64,000 nucleotides of DNA from Cohnella fermenti (GTDB lineage: Bacteria > Bacillota > Bacilli > Paenibacillales > Paenibacillaceae), in contig NZ_SSOB01000035.1 of NCBI RefSeq assembly GCF_004801405.1, positions 24,191 to 88,190 of the forward strand, in the 5' to 3' direction. The translations under genes and the position numbers were made by a program. This document shows positions 55,473-63,880 of the stretch, one piece after another. Within the stretch, counting starts at the first letter, position 1. Every line of letters begins with the position of its first letter. The notes under the pieces were generated by a model that saw only the letters and a program-made list of their open reading frames with translations, made no database searches and was not told the origin of the DNA.

Positions 55473-55688
55473 ATGCTTGAACCGGAATATCTGCGGGCCG
55501 AAGGCGAGAAGCATTTCTCCCGGGACTTGCTTCTGGAGCTGGAGGGACTGAAGGAGCGGCTGCGCCTAAGCGAGGCGGAGCTTGGACATATCCAGATTCT
55601 GGCCCAGTGGGCCTACAATAGCGGGTTCCACACGGGGATGAGCTGCGGCCGGCAGTTGTCCTTCAATGACAGGCTGAAGGTGCAGTAA
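55473..55688 (+). CDS. Hypothetical small protein, 71 aa
   Basis: A 71-aa frame starting MLEPEYLRAEGEKHFSRDLL, preceded by AAGGAGG 8 nt before the ATG. The middle (about residues 20-45) is a charged helix-like, possibly coiled-coil segment (ELEGLKERLRLSEAELGHIQ), followed by WAYNSGFHTGMSCGRQLSF. No signal peptide or TM. Family not recognised. It lies alone in a repeat-rich gap, so it could be a lineage-specific gene. Confidence 0.6.
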   Translation: MLEPEYLRAEGEKHFSRDLLLELEGLKERLRLSEAELGHIQILAQWAYNSGFHTGMSCGRQLSFNDRLKVQ

Positions 55689-55704
55689 TATAGCAGGAAT
55701 ATCG

Positions 55705-55823
55705 TGCGAAAATAACATGCGAGGATAACGCGCGCGCGAGTGATAGGCGAAGGTAACGTGCGAGAGTGACATCCGAAAATAACGTGCGAGAGTGGCATGC
55801 GAAGGTAACGCGTGAAGATCATG
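55705..55823. repeat. 13-bp tandem array, about nine copies
   Basis: Units of 13 bp such as TGCGAGGATAACG, TGCGAGAGTGACA and TGCGAAGGTAACG follow one another directly after the stop of the 71-aa gene. The period is not a multiple of three, so it is not a protein repeat. Confidence 0.85.
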
Positions 55824-55897
55824 CGCTCGGCATTTATTTAGAGCCGGAGAAGCTTGCGGAGATCGAGAGGGTCTCCGGCTTCTTCGGTTTTTGCTTG

Positions 55898-55942
55898 TTC
55901 GGCTTTTTCGGCTTTTTCGGCTTTTTCGGCTTTTTCGGCTTT
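55898..55942. repeat. 9-bp tandem repeat TTCGGCTTT
   Basis: Five perfect head-to-tail units, with diverged units before them. Just upstream, AGCCGGAGA (about 55851) pairs with TCTCCGGCT (about 55872-55880). The array would read as Phe-Gly-Phe on one strand and Lys-Pro-Lys on the other; neither frame has convincing start signals. Confidence 0.85.
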
Positions 55943-56012
55943 TTTGGGGCCAATTTCGGGCTCTGTTGCAAGGGTTTCCCGCACAATGGCGGAACAAGTA
56001 CGCAGGACGGAA

Positions 56013-56056
56013 GACCCGGCTCCCCACCGCCGCGAGGCGACATGGGGACCGGGTCT
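56013..56056 (-). terminator. Hairpin downstream of ABC permease operon
   Basis: AGACCCGGCTCCCCA pairs with TGGGGACCGGGTCT (one bulge) over a 15-nt loop, 20 nt past the permease stop. No T-run follows on the minus strand, so it is a terminator or RNA-end hairpin. Confidence 0.6.
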
Positions 56057-56075
56057 AGTTGGATCGAAGGCTCGC

Positions 56076-56918
56076 TTACCCCTTCACGGCGGAGCCGACC
56101 GTCAGGGCGGATTCGACCTTCTCGCTGAAGAAGGCGTACAGCAGAATCGTCGGCAGGCTGGCGATGGTCATGACCGCTCCCATGGCGCCCCAGTCGGTCG
56201 TGAACTGGCCCTGGAAGAATAGCAGGCCAAGCGGCAGCGTCTTCAGGTTCTCGCTGGAGATCAGGATAAGCGCGAGCGGGAATTCGTTCCACGCGTTCAG
56301 GAAGACGAAGATGACCATCGTCGCGAGCGCCGGGGAGACGATCGGAAGCATGATGCTCCAGAACGTCCGGTACAGGCTCGCCCCGTCCATGCAGGCCGAT
56401 TCCTCCAGCTCCGTCGGGACGGTTCGGAAGAACCCGTAGAACACCATCGTCGAGAAGCTGAGGTTAAACGCGATGTAGGGCACGATCAGGGACAGCAGCG
56501 TATTCTGGAGATGCAGGTCGCGCATGAGCACGGCGAGCGGCAGCAGGACGACTTGCACCGGAATGAACAGGCCGATGATCATGTACGTGCGCACCGTCTC
56601 CCGGAACCGCCACCGCAGCCGCGCGACCGCGTAGGCGAACATGACGGCGAGCAGCACGGCTCCGATGACGGAGACGATCGAGACGATGACGCTGTTCAGG
56701 AAGTAGACCGGAACGTTGAAGCTCTCCCACGCGGTTCTGTAATTCTCGAACCGGGGGTGAAGCGGCGGGCCGAACGGATTCGTGACGTATATCTCGTTGT
56801 TGTTCTTCAGCGAGTACGAGAGCATCCAGAACAGCGGGTAGATCGAGACGATGGCATAGATCCCCATGAGGATTCGGGATGGCAAGCTGCGATGGCGAAG
56901 TCGGGATAGAATCGTCAT
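56076..56918 (-). CDS. Carbohydrate ABC transporter permease, MalG type
   Basis: A 280-aa permease with six predicted helices. The coupling loop is EESACMDGASLYRTFWSIMLP and the C-terminus is ALTVGSAVKG. It is 9 nt after its partner permease. With the lipoprotein and the second permease it forms an importer for an unknown sugar; no ATPase gene is near. Confidence 0.93.
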   Translation of the reverse strand: MTILSRLRHRSLPSRILMGIYAIVSIYPLFWMLSYSLKNNNEIYVTNPFGPPLHPRFENYRTAWESFNVPVYFLNSVIVSIVSVIGAVLLAVMFAYAVARLRWRFRETVRTYMIIGLFIPVQVVLLPLAVLMRDLHLQNTLLSLIVPYIAFNLSFSTMVFYGFFRTVPTELEESACMDGASLYRTFWSIMLPIVSPALATMVIFVFLNAWNEFPLALILISSENLKTLPLGLLFFQGQFTTDWGAMGAVMTIASLPTILLYAFFSEKVESALTVGSAVKG

Positions 56919-56927
56919 GGCGACCTC

Positions 56928-57809
56928 CTAATAGATGATTCGTTCGCGAGCGACCAGCCGGTTGATGACCAGCGTGGCGATCAGACATTCCAGCACCAGG
57001 ACGACGGCGGAGGCGCTGCCGTAGCCGAACTCATTAATGCGGAATGCGGAACGATACATCAGATAAGTAAGCGTGTAGGTCGACGTTCCGGGCCCGCCGC
57101 TCGACATGATGAACATCTGGGCGAAAGCGCTCAGCCCGCCGGTGACGGCGAACACGAGGCAGAACCGGTACGTCTCCTTCAGAAGCGGGAGCGTGATGAG
57201 CCAGTGGCTTCTCCACTTGCTCGCCCCGTCGATCTTCGCCGCTTCGACGAATTGCTCCGGAATCGACTTGACTCCCGCGAACAGCAGAGCGAAGTGGTAG
57301 CCCATGAACTGCCAAGCATTCACGAAGGCGATGGCGAAGATCGCGACGCCCGGATCGCTGAGCCAGTCCTGCCGGTACGAGAGGCCCAGCAGCTCAAACA
57401 GCTTGTTGAGCAGGCCGTATTCGGCGTTGTAGATCGACAGCCACAGTTGGCAGACGACCGTGACGGAGAGGACGACAGGCATGAAGAAGCTGATGCGCAG
57501 CCACTTCCGCCCCTTCACCTTCGCGTCGGAGATCGCCAGCGCCAGCAACGTGCCGAGCCCGATCTGGAACACTGCGATCAGCGCCGCGAAGATCGCGCCG
57601 TTCTTGAGCGACGTCCAGAACAGATCGTCGTCCAGCAACTCCTTGTAGTTGTCGAGCCCGATGAAGGAGGCCGTGTTGACGCCGTCCCAATCGAACAGGC
57701 TGCGATACACGGTCTGCACGAGCGGCCAGAAGACGATGAGCGAGTAGAGCAGCAGCGCCGGCAGGACGAAGACGGCGATCGCGGCTTTGTTCCCCAAGTA
57801 TTTATTCAT
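56928..57809 (-). CDS. Carbohydrate ABC transporter permease, MalF type
   Basis: A 293-aa permease with six helices, the first at about residues 8-30. The coupling loop is EAAKIDGASKWRSHWLITLP. The ATG at 57809 has AGGAGG 10 nt before it; the upstream frame extension is rejected. It lies 113 bp after the binding-protein stop. Confidence 0.92.
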   Translation of the reverse strand: MNKYLGNKAAIAVFVLPALLLYSLIVFWPLVQTVYRSLFDWDGVNTASFIGLDNYKELLDDDLFWTSLKNGAIFAALIAVFQIGLGTLLALAISDAKVKGRKWLRISFFMPVVLSVTVVCQLWLSIYNAEYGLLNKLFELLGLSYRQDWLSDPGVAIFAIAFVNAWQFMGYHFALLFAGVKSIPEQFVEAAKIDGASKWRSHWLITLPLLKETYRFCLVFAVTGGLSAFAQMFIMSSGGPGTSTYTLTYLMYRSAFRINEFGYGSASAVVLVLECLIATLVINRLVARERIIY

Positions 57810-57922
57810 GATGGTGCTTCCTCCTATCCTCCGGAAGCTCTCCGAAAGCTCTCCGGAAACGACTCGCACCGCGGCGAGCGCGGTGCGAGCAGCCTTTCTC
57901 TGGTCTGAGCGGGGTTGCTGCC

Positions 57923-59269
57923 CTACTGTCCGATCGCCTTGTCGACTTCCTTCACGAATTGCTCGGCCGTCGTGCCGGCCATCAAGCCTTGCGAAGCATC
58001 TTCAATCGCAGCCTTGAACTTCGGATTGGACAATCCCCATGCGAATGCCGTTGTCTTCATGTTCGGAATAGCCTGGGCCAGCTTCTCCATCATCGGCGGG
58101 TACGCCTTCACGATCTCCTTGTCCACCTTGGTCGCGACGATCGGCGTACCGCGTTCCGTGTACTTGAATTCCGCATACTTGCGGGAGATGAACGCCGCAA
58201 CCTCGGCAGCCACTTCCACGTTCTTGCTCTTCGGGTTAACGGCATAGCCGCCAGGACCGCCGCCGCCGCTGAACACGAGCTTGGACGATTCATAGTTGGA
58301 TGCGTCGGTTCCCGGATAGTACATCCAGTCGACCTTGTCGCCGAGCGCGTTCGTCGACGCTTCGATGTCCCATTGTCCGTTCAGGAACATCGCGGCTTTG
58401 CCTTCGAAGAACAGCGCGGACGCCTGGTCGTAGTTCATGCTCGTCGCGCCCTTCTGCAGCAGACCGGCCTTGACGAGGGCCGCAAGCTGCTCGGCTGCCG
58501 TCTTGTACGCTTCGTCGCTTGCCTTGGCAAGCCCCTTGTCCAGCTTCGTGATGCCGGCTTCGTCATAACGGCTTGCGAAGATATCGTAGAGCGCGACGTC
58601 CGGCCACTTCTCCTTGGCGAACAGCGCCAGCGGAATGATGTCGTTCTTCTTGAACGTCTCGACCGCCTGCTGCCACTCCTCGAACGTCGTCGGAACCTTG
58701 ACGCCATTCTGCTCGAACAGTTCTTTATTGTAGTAGAGCAGGATCATCTCGTTGCCCGCGTAAGGGAAGGCATACACGTGACCGTCGTCGGTCTTGAGCG
58801 TGTTCATCGCGCTCGGCAGCACCGCGTCCGTGAAGCCGTACTTGTCCGAATACTCGTCAAGCTGCAGGATGTTGCCGGATTCCTTGAACGTATTGATGAT
58901 GTCCAGACCCGCTTGGAAAATATCCGGAAGGTTGCCGGTAGCCGCATACGTCTTCAGCTTCTGGCCGTCGTCCTGCGCCTGAATCTCCAGCTCGAGCTCG
59001 ACGTTCGGCATCTCCTTCTTCAGCTCCGCGACGGCGTAGTCGTAAGGGAGCTTCGTGTCGTCGTCCGCATACTGGGCGTAGATGCGAAGCTTGACCGGCT
59101 CGGCGCTTGCCGAAGCGCTGGCGGATGCCGATTCGCTTGCAGGTTCGGACGCGCTAGGCGACGCGCCGGACGCGGAAGGCTGCGATTCCGAATTATTGTT
59201 CGAGCCGCAGGCGGCCGTCGACAGGCCGAGCAAGGCAACGGACAAGAGTGCTGCTGTTTGTTTAATCAT
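57923..59269 (-). CDS. Extracellular sugar-binding lipoprotein of ABC transporter
   Basis: A 448-aa family 1 solute-binding protein. It has a lipoprotein signal peptide with lipobox STAAC near residue 21, then a Ser/Ala/Glu-rich linker and the two-lobed binding domain. The ATG at 59269 has GAGAGGGG about 7 nt before it. It feeds the two permeases downstream. The regulator gene upstream ends 144 bp away, with a promoter in between. Confidence 0.92.
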   Translation of the reverse strand: MIKQTAALLSVALLGLSTAACGSNNNSESQPSASGASPSASEPASESASASASASAEPVKLRIYAQYADDDTKLPYDYAVAELKKEMPNVELELEIQAQDDGQKLKTYAATGNLPDIFQAGLDIINTFKESGNILQLDEYSDKYGFTDAVLPSAMNTLKTDDGHVYAFPYAGNEMILLYYNKELFEQNGVKVPTTFEEWQQAVETFKKNDIIPLALFAKEKWPDVALYDIFASRYDEAGITKLDKGLAKASDEAYKTAAEQLAALVKAGLLQKGATSMNYDQASALFFEGKAAMFLNGQWDIEASTNALGDKVDWMYYPGTDASNYESSKLVFSGGGGPGGYAVNPKSKNVEVAAEVAAFISRKYAEFKYTERGTPIVATKVDKEIVKAYPPMMEKLAQAIPNMKTTAFAWGLSNPKFKAAIEDASQGLMAGTTAEQFVKEVDKAIGQ

Positions 59270-59313
59270 TCTTGAACCCCTCTCTGATCGGGTGTTTATC
59301 CTTGACAACCTTG

Positions 59314-59342
59314 ATTATAGAGAAGGGAACCGCCCCGGATAA
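59314..59342 (-). promoter_or_regulatory. Promoter of the third sugar ABC operon
   Basis: On the minus strand: TTATCC (59337-59342), 17-bp spacer, TATAAT (59314-59319). A good -10 with a weak -35 fits a promoter that needs the adjacent AraC-type activator. Confidence 0.5.
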
Positions 59343-59412
59343 GGCAAAAACCGATGCAAAGTTGAACAATCCGCTACAGCTTGGGAATAATTCGCTTCTA
59401 TCCTTCGCTCCT

Positions 59413-61017
59413 CTACCCCCGCGTAAGTCCGTTCTCGTATTCGCTCGGCGACAGGCCGAAGAACTTGCGGAAGCTCTTGCTGAAGTAGCCGGGATCATTG
59501 AAGCCGACCCGCTCCGCGATGTCCGAATGCTTAAGTCCCCCTCCGATCAGCTCCTTCGCCTTCTCCATGCGAACGTGGATGAGGTATTCGCTCGCCGTCA
59601 TTCCGTAGGCCTTCTTGAACACCGCCCGCAGGTAGCTCGGGTTGATGAACAGGCTTCCCGCCACCGCCTCCACGGTCAGCTCCGGATCGCCGTACTTCTC
59701 TTCGATAAGCTGGCGCGCCCCCTTGGCGATATTCGAGGAGCGGGTTTTCTTGTGCTTGCCTACATAGTCGAACGCCTGGCGGAACAGCGACTTCATCCAT
59801 TCCTTGACGGCGTCGACCGTCTCCAGTGCGCGAATGTCCGAATAGGGGAAAAAATGCTCTCCGAAGCAATCCTCGATCGGATGCCCGGCTTCCGTGACGT
59901 GGGACAGCGCGACCGATACCCAGCCCATGCAGGAGACGTAGGTGAGGTCGAGGGACAGCTTGCGTTCCCGAATCTCCCGGAACAGCCCGTCCAGTCTGAG
60001 CTCAAGCTCGCTCCAGTCGCCCATCCGCAGCGCGTGCGCAAGCCGGTCGTTCGATTCCGCCAGGAAGGACGTGCCGGCGGAGCCCGGATCGAGCGATGCG
60101 TAGTCGATCACCCGATCCTCGCCGAGCAGGAACTTGCTGCGCAGCGCCTCCCTCGCTTCCTCATAGGAGCGTCGAATGCCCTCCGGGCCGGAGTAGCCTC
60201 CGCCGACGCCGATCGTCACCGTCAGCTTGAGGTACTTGCGGATGTATCGGCACACCTTGTCATAGCCGTCCAGCTTCGGCGGCGCCTTCCCTTCCCCCGT
60301 CCGCGCCGCGCCGCTTGCCGGCCCTTCCTTCCGAAGAATGACGATCCGCCCTTCCGCGCCGTGGAACAGGAACACGTCCCCTTCCTCCTCGAGCGTCTCC
60401 TGCAGGATGTTCGTCACCGCGAACTTCCAGAGCTGGCGCTCCGCGGGCTCGTTCCACTTGCGCTCCATGTGGTCGATCTCGATAACCGCCACGCTGTGCC
60501 GCTCGCTCAGATCGAGGCCGAATTGCTCCAGCCTGCCGGCGATTGCGTCCGCCTGCTGCGCCGTCTCGCCGGTCACGAGCCGCTGCAGGGCGCTGCCCAG
60601 CATCAGCTCGCGGTCGGCCCGCTCCGTCTGCTTCGCCTTCAGCTCGATCTGCCGCTTGTTCCGGCACTTGAGCAGCGTCAGCACAAGCTCGTCCTTGGAG
60701 AACGGCTTGAGGATGTAATCCTCGACACCGAGCCGGATCGCCGTCCTCGCATACTCGAACTCATTATGCCCCGTCACCAGCACGACGTCCGTCGGCAGCC
60801 CTTCCGCCCGCAGGCGCTCCGTCAGCTCCAGCCCGTCCATGATCGGCATGTTGATGTCGACAAGCGCCACATCCGGAGGATCTGCGCGCATGAGCGCAAG
60901 AGCCTCCTCGCCATTGCGCGCTTCGCCGCTGATGCTCATCCCGTAAGACTCCCACTCGAGCGCCTGTCGCAAATAATCTCGGAAAATCGCCTCGTCGTCT
61001 ACAATGATGATTTTCAA
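59413..61017 (-). CDS. Response regulator, AraC type (YesN-like)
   Basis: A 534-aa regulator. The receiver domain starts LKIIIVDDEA, with the phospho-acceptor Asp in LVDINMPIMDG and the Lys in ILKPFSK. The C-terminal AraC domain has LFINPSYLRAVFKKAYG and VGFNDPGYFSKSFRK. The start is TTG at 61017, overlapping the kinase stop as TTGA with AAGGGG before it; a longer frame has no support. It probably activates the binding-protein/permease operon downstream. Confidence 0.92.
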   Translation of the reverse strand: MKIIIVDDEAIFRDYLRQALEWESYGMSISGEARNGEEALALMRADPPDVALVDINMPIMDGLELTERLRAEGLPTDVVLVTGHNEFEYARTAIRLGVEDYILKPFSKDELVLTLLKCRNKRQIELKAKQTERADRELMLGSALQRLVTGETAQQADAIAGRLEQFGLDLSERHSVAVIEIDHMERKWNEPAERQLWKFAVTNILQETLEEEGDVFLFHGAEGRIVILRKEGPASGAARTGEGKAPPKLDGYDKVCRYIRKYLKLTVTIGVGGGYSGPEGIRRSYEEAREALRSKFLLGEDRVIDYASLDPGSAGTSFLAESNDRLAHALRMGDWSELELRLDGLFREIRERKLSLDLTYVSCMGWVSVALSHVTEAGHPIEDCFGEHFFPYSDIRALETVDAVKEWMKSLFRQAFDYVGKHKKTRSSNIAKGARQLIEEKYGDPELTVEAVAGSLFINPSYLRAVFKKAYGMTASEYLIHVRMEKAKELIGGGLKHSDIAERVGFNDPGYFSKSFRKFFGLSPSEYENGLTRG

Positions 61018-62846
61018 CGTTGATCCCCTTCCTTCTCCTCTTCGCCGTCGTCTCCCTCTGCCTCCGCCCATTCCAGGCTCGCCGGGAGCCTTGCCGTCAC
61101 CGTCGTCCCCTGCCCCGGAGCGGAACGAACCTCCAAGCCGTATCCCGAGCCGAAGTACAACCGAATTCGTTCGTGCGCATTGCGCATTCCGAAGGATGGC
61201 TTCCGGTTCCCGTCCGTGTCCGCCGCCCAGATCGCCGCCAGCTCCGCCTCGGACATGCCGACCCCGTCGTCCGTCACCTTCAGCAGGATGCCGTCGTCCC
61301 CAAGCTCCCCCGTGACGGAGAGATGCCCGAAGGCCCCCGTCGGCTTCAGGCCGTGGTAGATGGCGTTCTCGACAAGCGGCTGCAGCGTCAGCTTGAGGAT
61401 CGGATACGGCTCCAGCTCCGCCGGCACGTCGATGCGATATTCGAAGACGTCGGAGTAGCGGACCTTCTGGATGGCCAGGTAGTCCCTCACGTTCTGAAGC
61501 TCCTCCGCAATCGTGATCATCTCCCGCCCCTTGCTCAGCACGTTGCGATAATAGTCGGCGAGCGCCTTCGTCGTCCTCTGGACATCGCGCGTCCTGCCCA
61601 TCTCCGAGAGCGTATAGATCACGTCAAGCGTATTGTATAGAAAATGCGGCTTGATCTGCGACTGGATGAGGGCCAGCTCGTATTCCCGCTTCTGCCTCTG
61701 CTCGCGACGGACGCGGACGAGCAGCTCGCGAATGCGGCCGATCATGCTGTTGAAGCCGCTGCCGAGCTGGCCGATCTCGTCCCTGCCGCGCGTCTCGAAC
61801 CTCGTGTCGATCGAGCCTTCCTGCACCTTGCGCATCGCCCGCGTCAGGCGAACGATAGGCGCCGCAATCGTCCGCGACAGCAGCCCGGCGTTCGCGAGCA
61901 CGAGAAGGAAGCAGCCGAGGCCGATCAGCACGATGATCAGGCTGATCTTGCTCGTGTCGCGGGTCAGCTCCTTGATCGGCACCTCGGTGACGAGCGTCCA
62001 TCCCATCGCGCCCAGGCGGTAGCCCACGGTCAGCGTATCCCCGTGCCGGAACGGCTCGTCCAGAGCCGAGCTCGCCCCGCCGCTCAGCCAGTCGAGCGCC
62101 GCCCGATCCTCCAGCGGGGCGAACAGCTTGCCCGGATCGCGCGCGGAGACGACCGTGCCGCTCTCGTCCACGATCGAATAGTCGGCGAGAATGCCCTCCC
62201 CTTCCCGCGGGAAAATCCCGGACAGCTTCGTCTCGTCCGCATTGACGACCAGATACCCGAGCGTTCGTCCGGTGGAGATCTCCGTCACCTTCTTGCCCAG
62301 CGAGAGGACGGTCTGCTCCGGCGTTCGCACGAGGAAGTCTCTCCGCTGCACGCCCAGCCACCGATTCTCGCCGGACGTAGCCCGGAGCTGCTCCGCGAGC
62401 TCGCTGCCGGCGAACTGCTCCGCTCCGTTCGTCATGGCGGAGTGCGTCGCGTACACGCGCCCCTTCGCATCGATGAAGGCGGCGGAATCGACGTCCGGGA
62501 ACACGAGCAGCGCGAAGCTGAGCTGGTTGACGATCAGCGCCTCGTAACGCACGTCCTCGCCCGGAGTAGGCTCCTCCTCTTCGCTGACGATCCGATTGAG
62601 GCTGAGCGTCATGTTGTTGGCACTGCTCTCCATGTTCTGCAGAATGCCTTGAATTCGCGTCGCGATCAATTGCGAATTGTCCGCGATGCTCTCCTCCGTC
62701 TTCCCGACAATCGCTTCCGTATAGATCCGGTTGGAGACGATGCCGAGCAGCAGCAGCGGCAGCACGACGAGCGGGATGTACAGAATCGTGATTTTGTTGC
62801 GGATGGAACGGTTGTCGAACCAATTGGGCAGCCGGTATCGGCGCAT
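61014..62846 (-). CDS. Sensor histidine kinase (YesM-like)
   Basis: A 610-aa membrane kinase. It has TM1 at about residues 20-40, a Cache-type extracytoplasmic domain, TM2 at about 290-312, HAMP, a phospho-acceptor box with IKPHFLYNTLDVIY, and a HATPase domain with LQPLVENAIYHGLKP and DDGVGMSEAE. The ATG at 62846 has AGGAAG about 10 nt before it; the upstream frame passes through the leader terminator and is rejected. It has its own consensus promoter and an unusual structured leader. Confidence 0.92.
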   Translation of the reverse strand: MRRYRLPNWFDNRSIRNKITILYIPLVVLPLLLLGIVSNRIYTEAIVGKTEESIADNSQLIATRIQGILQNMESSANNMTLSLNRIVSEEEEPTPGEDVRYEALIVNQLSFALLVFPDVDSAAFIDAKGRVYATHSAMTNGAEQFAGSELAEQLRATSGENRWLGVQRRDFLVRTPEQTVLSLGKKVTEISTGRTLGYLVVNADETKLSGIFPREGEGILADYSIVDESGTVVSARDPGKLFAPLEDRAALDWLSGGASSALDEPFRHGDTLTVGYRLGAMGWTLVTEVPIKELTRDTSKISLIIVLIGLGCFLLVLANAGLLSRTIAAPIVRLTRAMRKVQEGSIDTRFETRGRDEIGQLGSGFNSMIGRIRELLVRVRREQRQKREYELALIQSQIKPHFLYNTLDVIYTLSEMGRTRDVQRTTKALADYYRNVLSKGREMITIAEELQNVRDYLAIQKVRYSDVFEYRIDVPAELEPYPILKLTLQPLVENAIYHGLKPTGAFGHLSVTGELGDDGILLKVTDDGVGMSEAELAAIWAADTDGNRKPSFGMRNAHERIRLYFGSGYGLEVRSAPGQGTTVTARLPASLEWAEAEGDDGEEEKEGDQR

Positions 62847-62877
62847 CGCGAAGTCACTTCCTTGTCGGCGGCAATTC

Positions 62878-62933
62878 AAAAAAGCACACCGCAAGCCCTC
62901 CAGCGGTTTCTGGGCCGGGCGTCCAAGTGTGCT
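62878..62933 (-). terminator. Terminator-like structure in the kinase leader (attenuator candidate)
   Basis: On the minus strand AGCACAC pairs with GTGTGCT, enclosing GCCC/GGGC and CCAG/CTGG inner stems, and is followed by a run of T. It lies after the promoter at 62969-62998 and before the kinase ATG, so it would stop transcription in the leader. An alternative ACCGC/GCGGT pairing overlaps its 3' half. No known riboswitch class was recognised. Confidence 0.65.
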
Positions 62934-62968
62934 CTCCTGTTCCTCGCATCTCGATTAACTTTGTCCCG

Positions 62969-62998
62969 ATTATAGTTGGCCGGTTTTCGCGCTGTCAA
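62969..62998 (-). promoter_or_regulatory. Promoter of the third kinase gene
   Basis: On the minus strand: TTGACA (62993-62998), 18-bp spacer, TATAAT (62969-62974). Consensus boxes. The expected leader is about 115 nt. Confidence 0.8.
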
Positions 62999-63062
62999 GC
63001 GAATCGAACCGCCAACTAATCGAACCCCGGCAATAAGAACCGCTTGACATGACGCGTACAGG

Positions 63063-63091
63063 CACGCATGGGCATCCACCCACATACAATA
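63063..63091 (+). promoter_or_regulatory. Sigma-E/sigma-K type promoter candidate for sigK
   Basis: CATACAATA (63083-63091) fits the CATAnnnTA box of mother-cell sigma factors, with CAC about 17 nt upstream. It is about 50 bp before the sigK start. Confidence 0.5.
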
Positions 63092-63140
63092 ATAATGTTT
63101 CCCATGCGCTCCCGATCAACTAGCCGGAGGTGGCTTGCCC

Positions 63141-63842
63141 GTGCCCGGATTTTTTACCGCTGTCGCCTTGTTCCTGAAGCAATTGTCCTTATTGGTCTCT
63201 TATGTCAAGAACAACGCGTTCCCCCAGCCTCTGACCGATGAAGAGGAGGCCTTGCACCTGTCGCGGATGGCGGAGGGCAACCCTCGCTCCCGCAACCTGC
63301 TGATCGAACACAATCTTCGTCTGGTTGCGCATATCGTCAAGAAGTTCGACAACACCGGCGAGGACCTGGAAGACCTCATCAGCATCGGCACGATCGGCCT
63401 CATCAAGGCGATCGAGAGCTTCCAGCCGAACAAGGGGACGAAGCTCGCCACGTTCGCCGCGCGCTGTATCGAGAACGAGATTCTGATGCATCTGAGGTCG
63501 CTGAAGAAGACCCGCAAGGACGTCTCCCTGCACGACCCGATCGGCACCGACAAGGAAGGCAACGAGATAACGCTGCAGGATATTCTCGGCACCGAGCCCG
63601 ACGAGGTCGTCGAGAAGGTTCAGCTTAAGATCGAGAAGAGCAAAATTTACCGCAACCTCGACATTCTGGACGAGCGGGAGCAGGAGGTCATCCGCGGCCG
63701 CTTCGGGTTGGACGGCGGCGGCGACGAGCGGACGCAGCGCGAGATCGCGCGCGAACTCGGGATCAGCCGCAGCTACGTCTCGCGGATCGAGAAGCGAGCG
63801 CTCATGAAGCTTTATCACGAGTTTTACAAGGCGAAGCGGTAG
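63141..63842 (+). CDS. sigK: RNA polymerase sigma-K factor precursor
   Basis: A 233-aa late mother-cell sigma factor. The N-terminal pro-sequence (about 20 residues, hydrophobic, MPGFFTAVALFLKQLSLLV) precedes SYVKNNAFPQPL, the processing region cut by SpoIVFB. Region 2 has NLRLVAHIVKKFDNTGEDLE and region 4 has REIARELGISRSYVSRIEKR. The start is GTG at 63141, 10 nt after GGAGG; a TTG two codons upstream is possible. The gene is intact, not split by a skin-type element as in Bacillus subtilis. Confidence 0.95.
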   Translation: MPGFFTAVALFLKQLSLLVSYVKNNAFPQPLTDEEEALHLSRMAEGNPRSRNLLIEHNLRLVAHIVKKFDNTGEDLEDLISIGTIGLIKAIESFQPNKGTKLATFAARCIENEILMHLRSLKKTRKDVSLHDPIGTDKEGNEITLQDILGTEPDEVVEKVQLKIEKSKIYRNLDILDEREQEVIRGRFGLDGGGDERTQREIARELGISRSYVSRIEKRALMKLYHEFYKAKR

Positions 63843-63880
63843 CGATCAATAAGAACGTTTCTTAATTCTTCCTCGATCGG

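Noticed and set aside
63141..63842. Skin-type interruption of sigK
   Set aside because: The frame is continuous from the pro-sequence to region 4.
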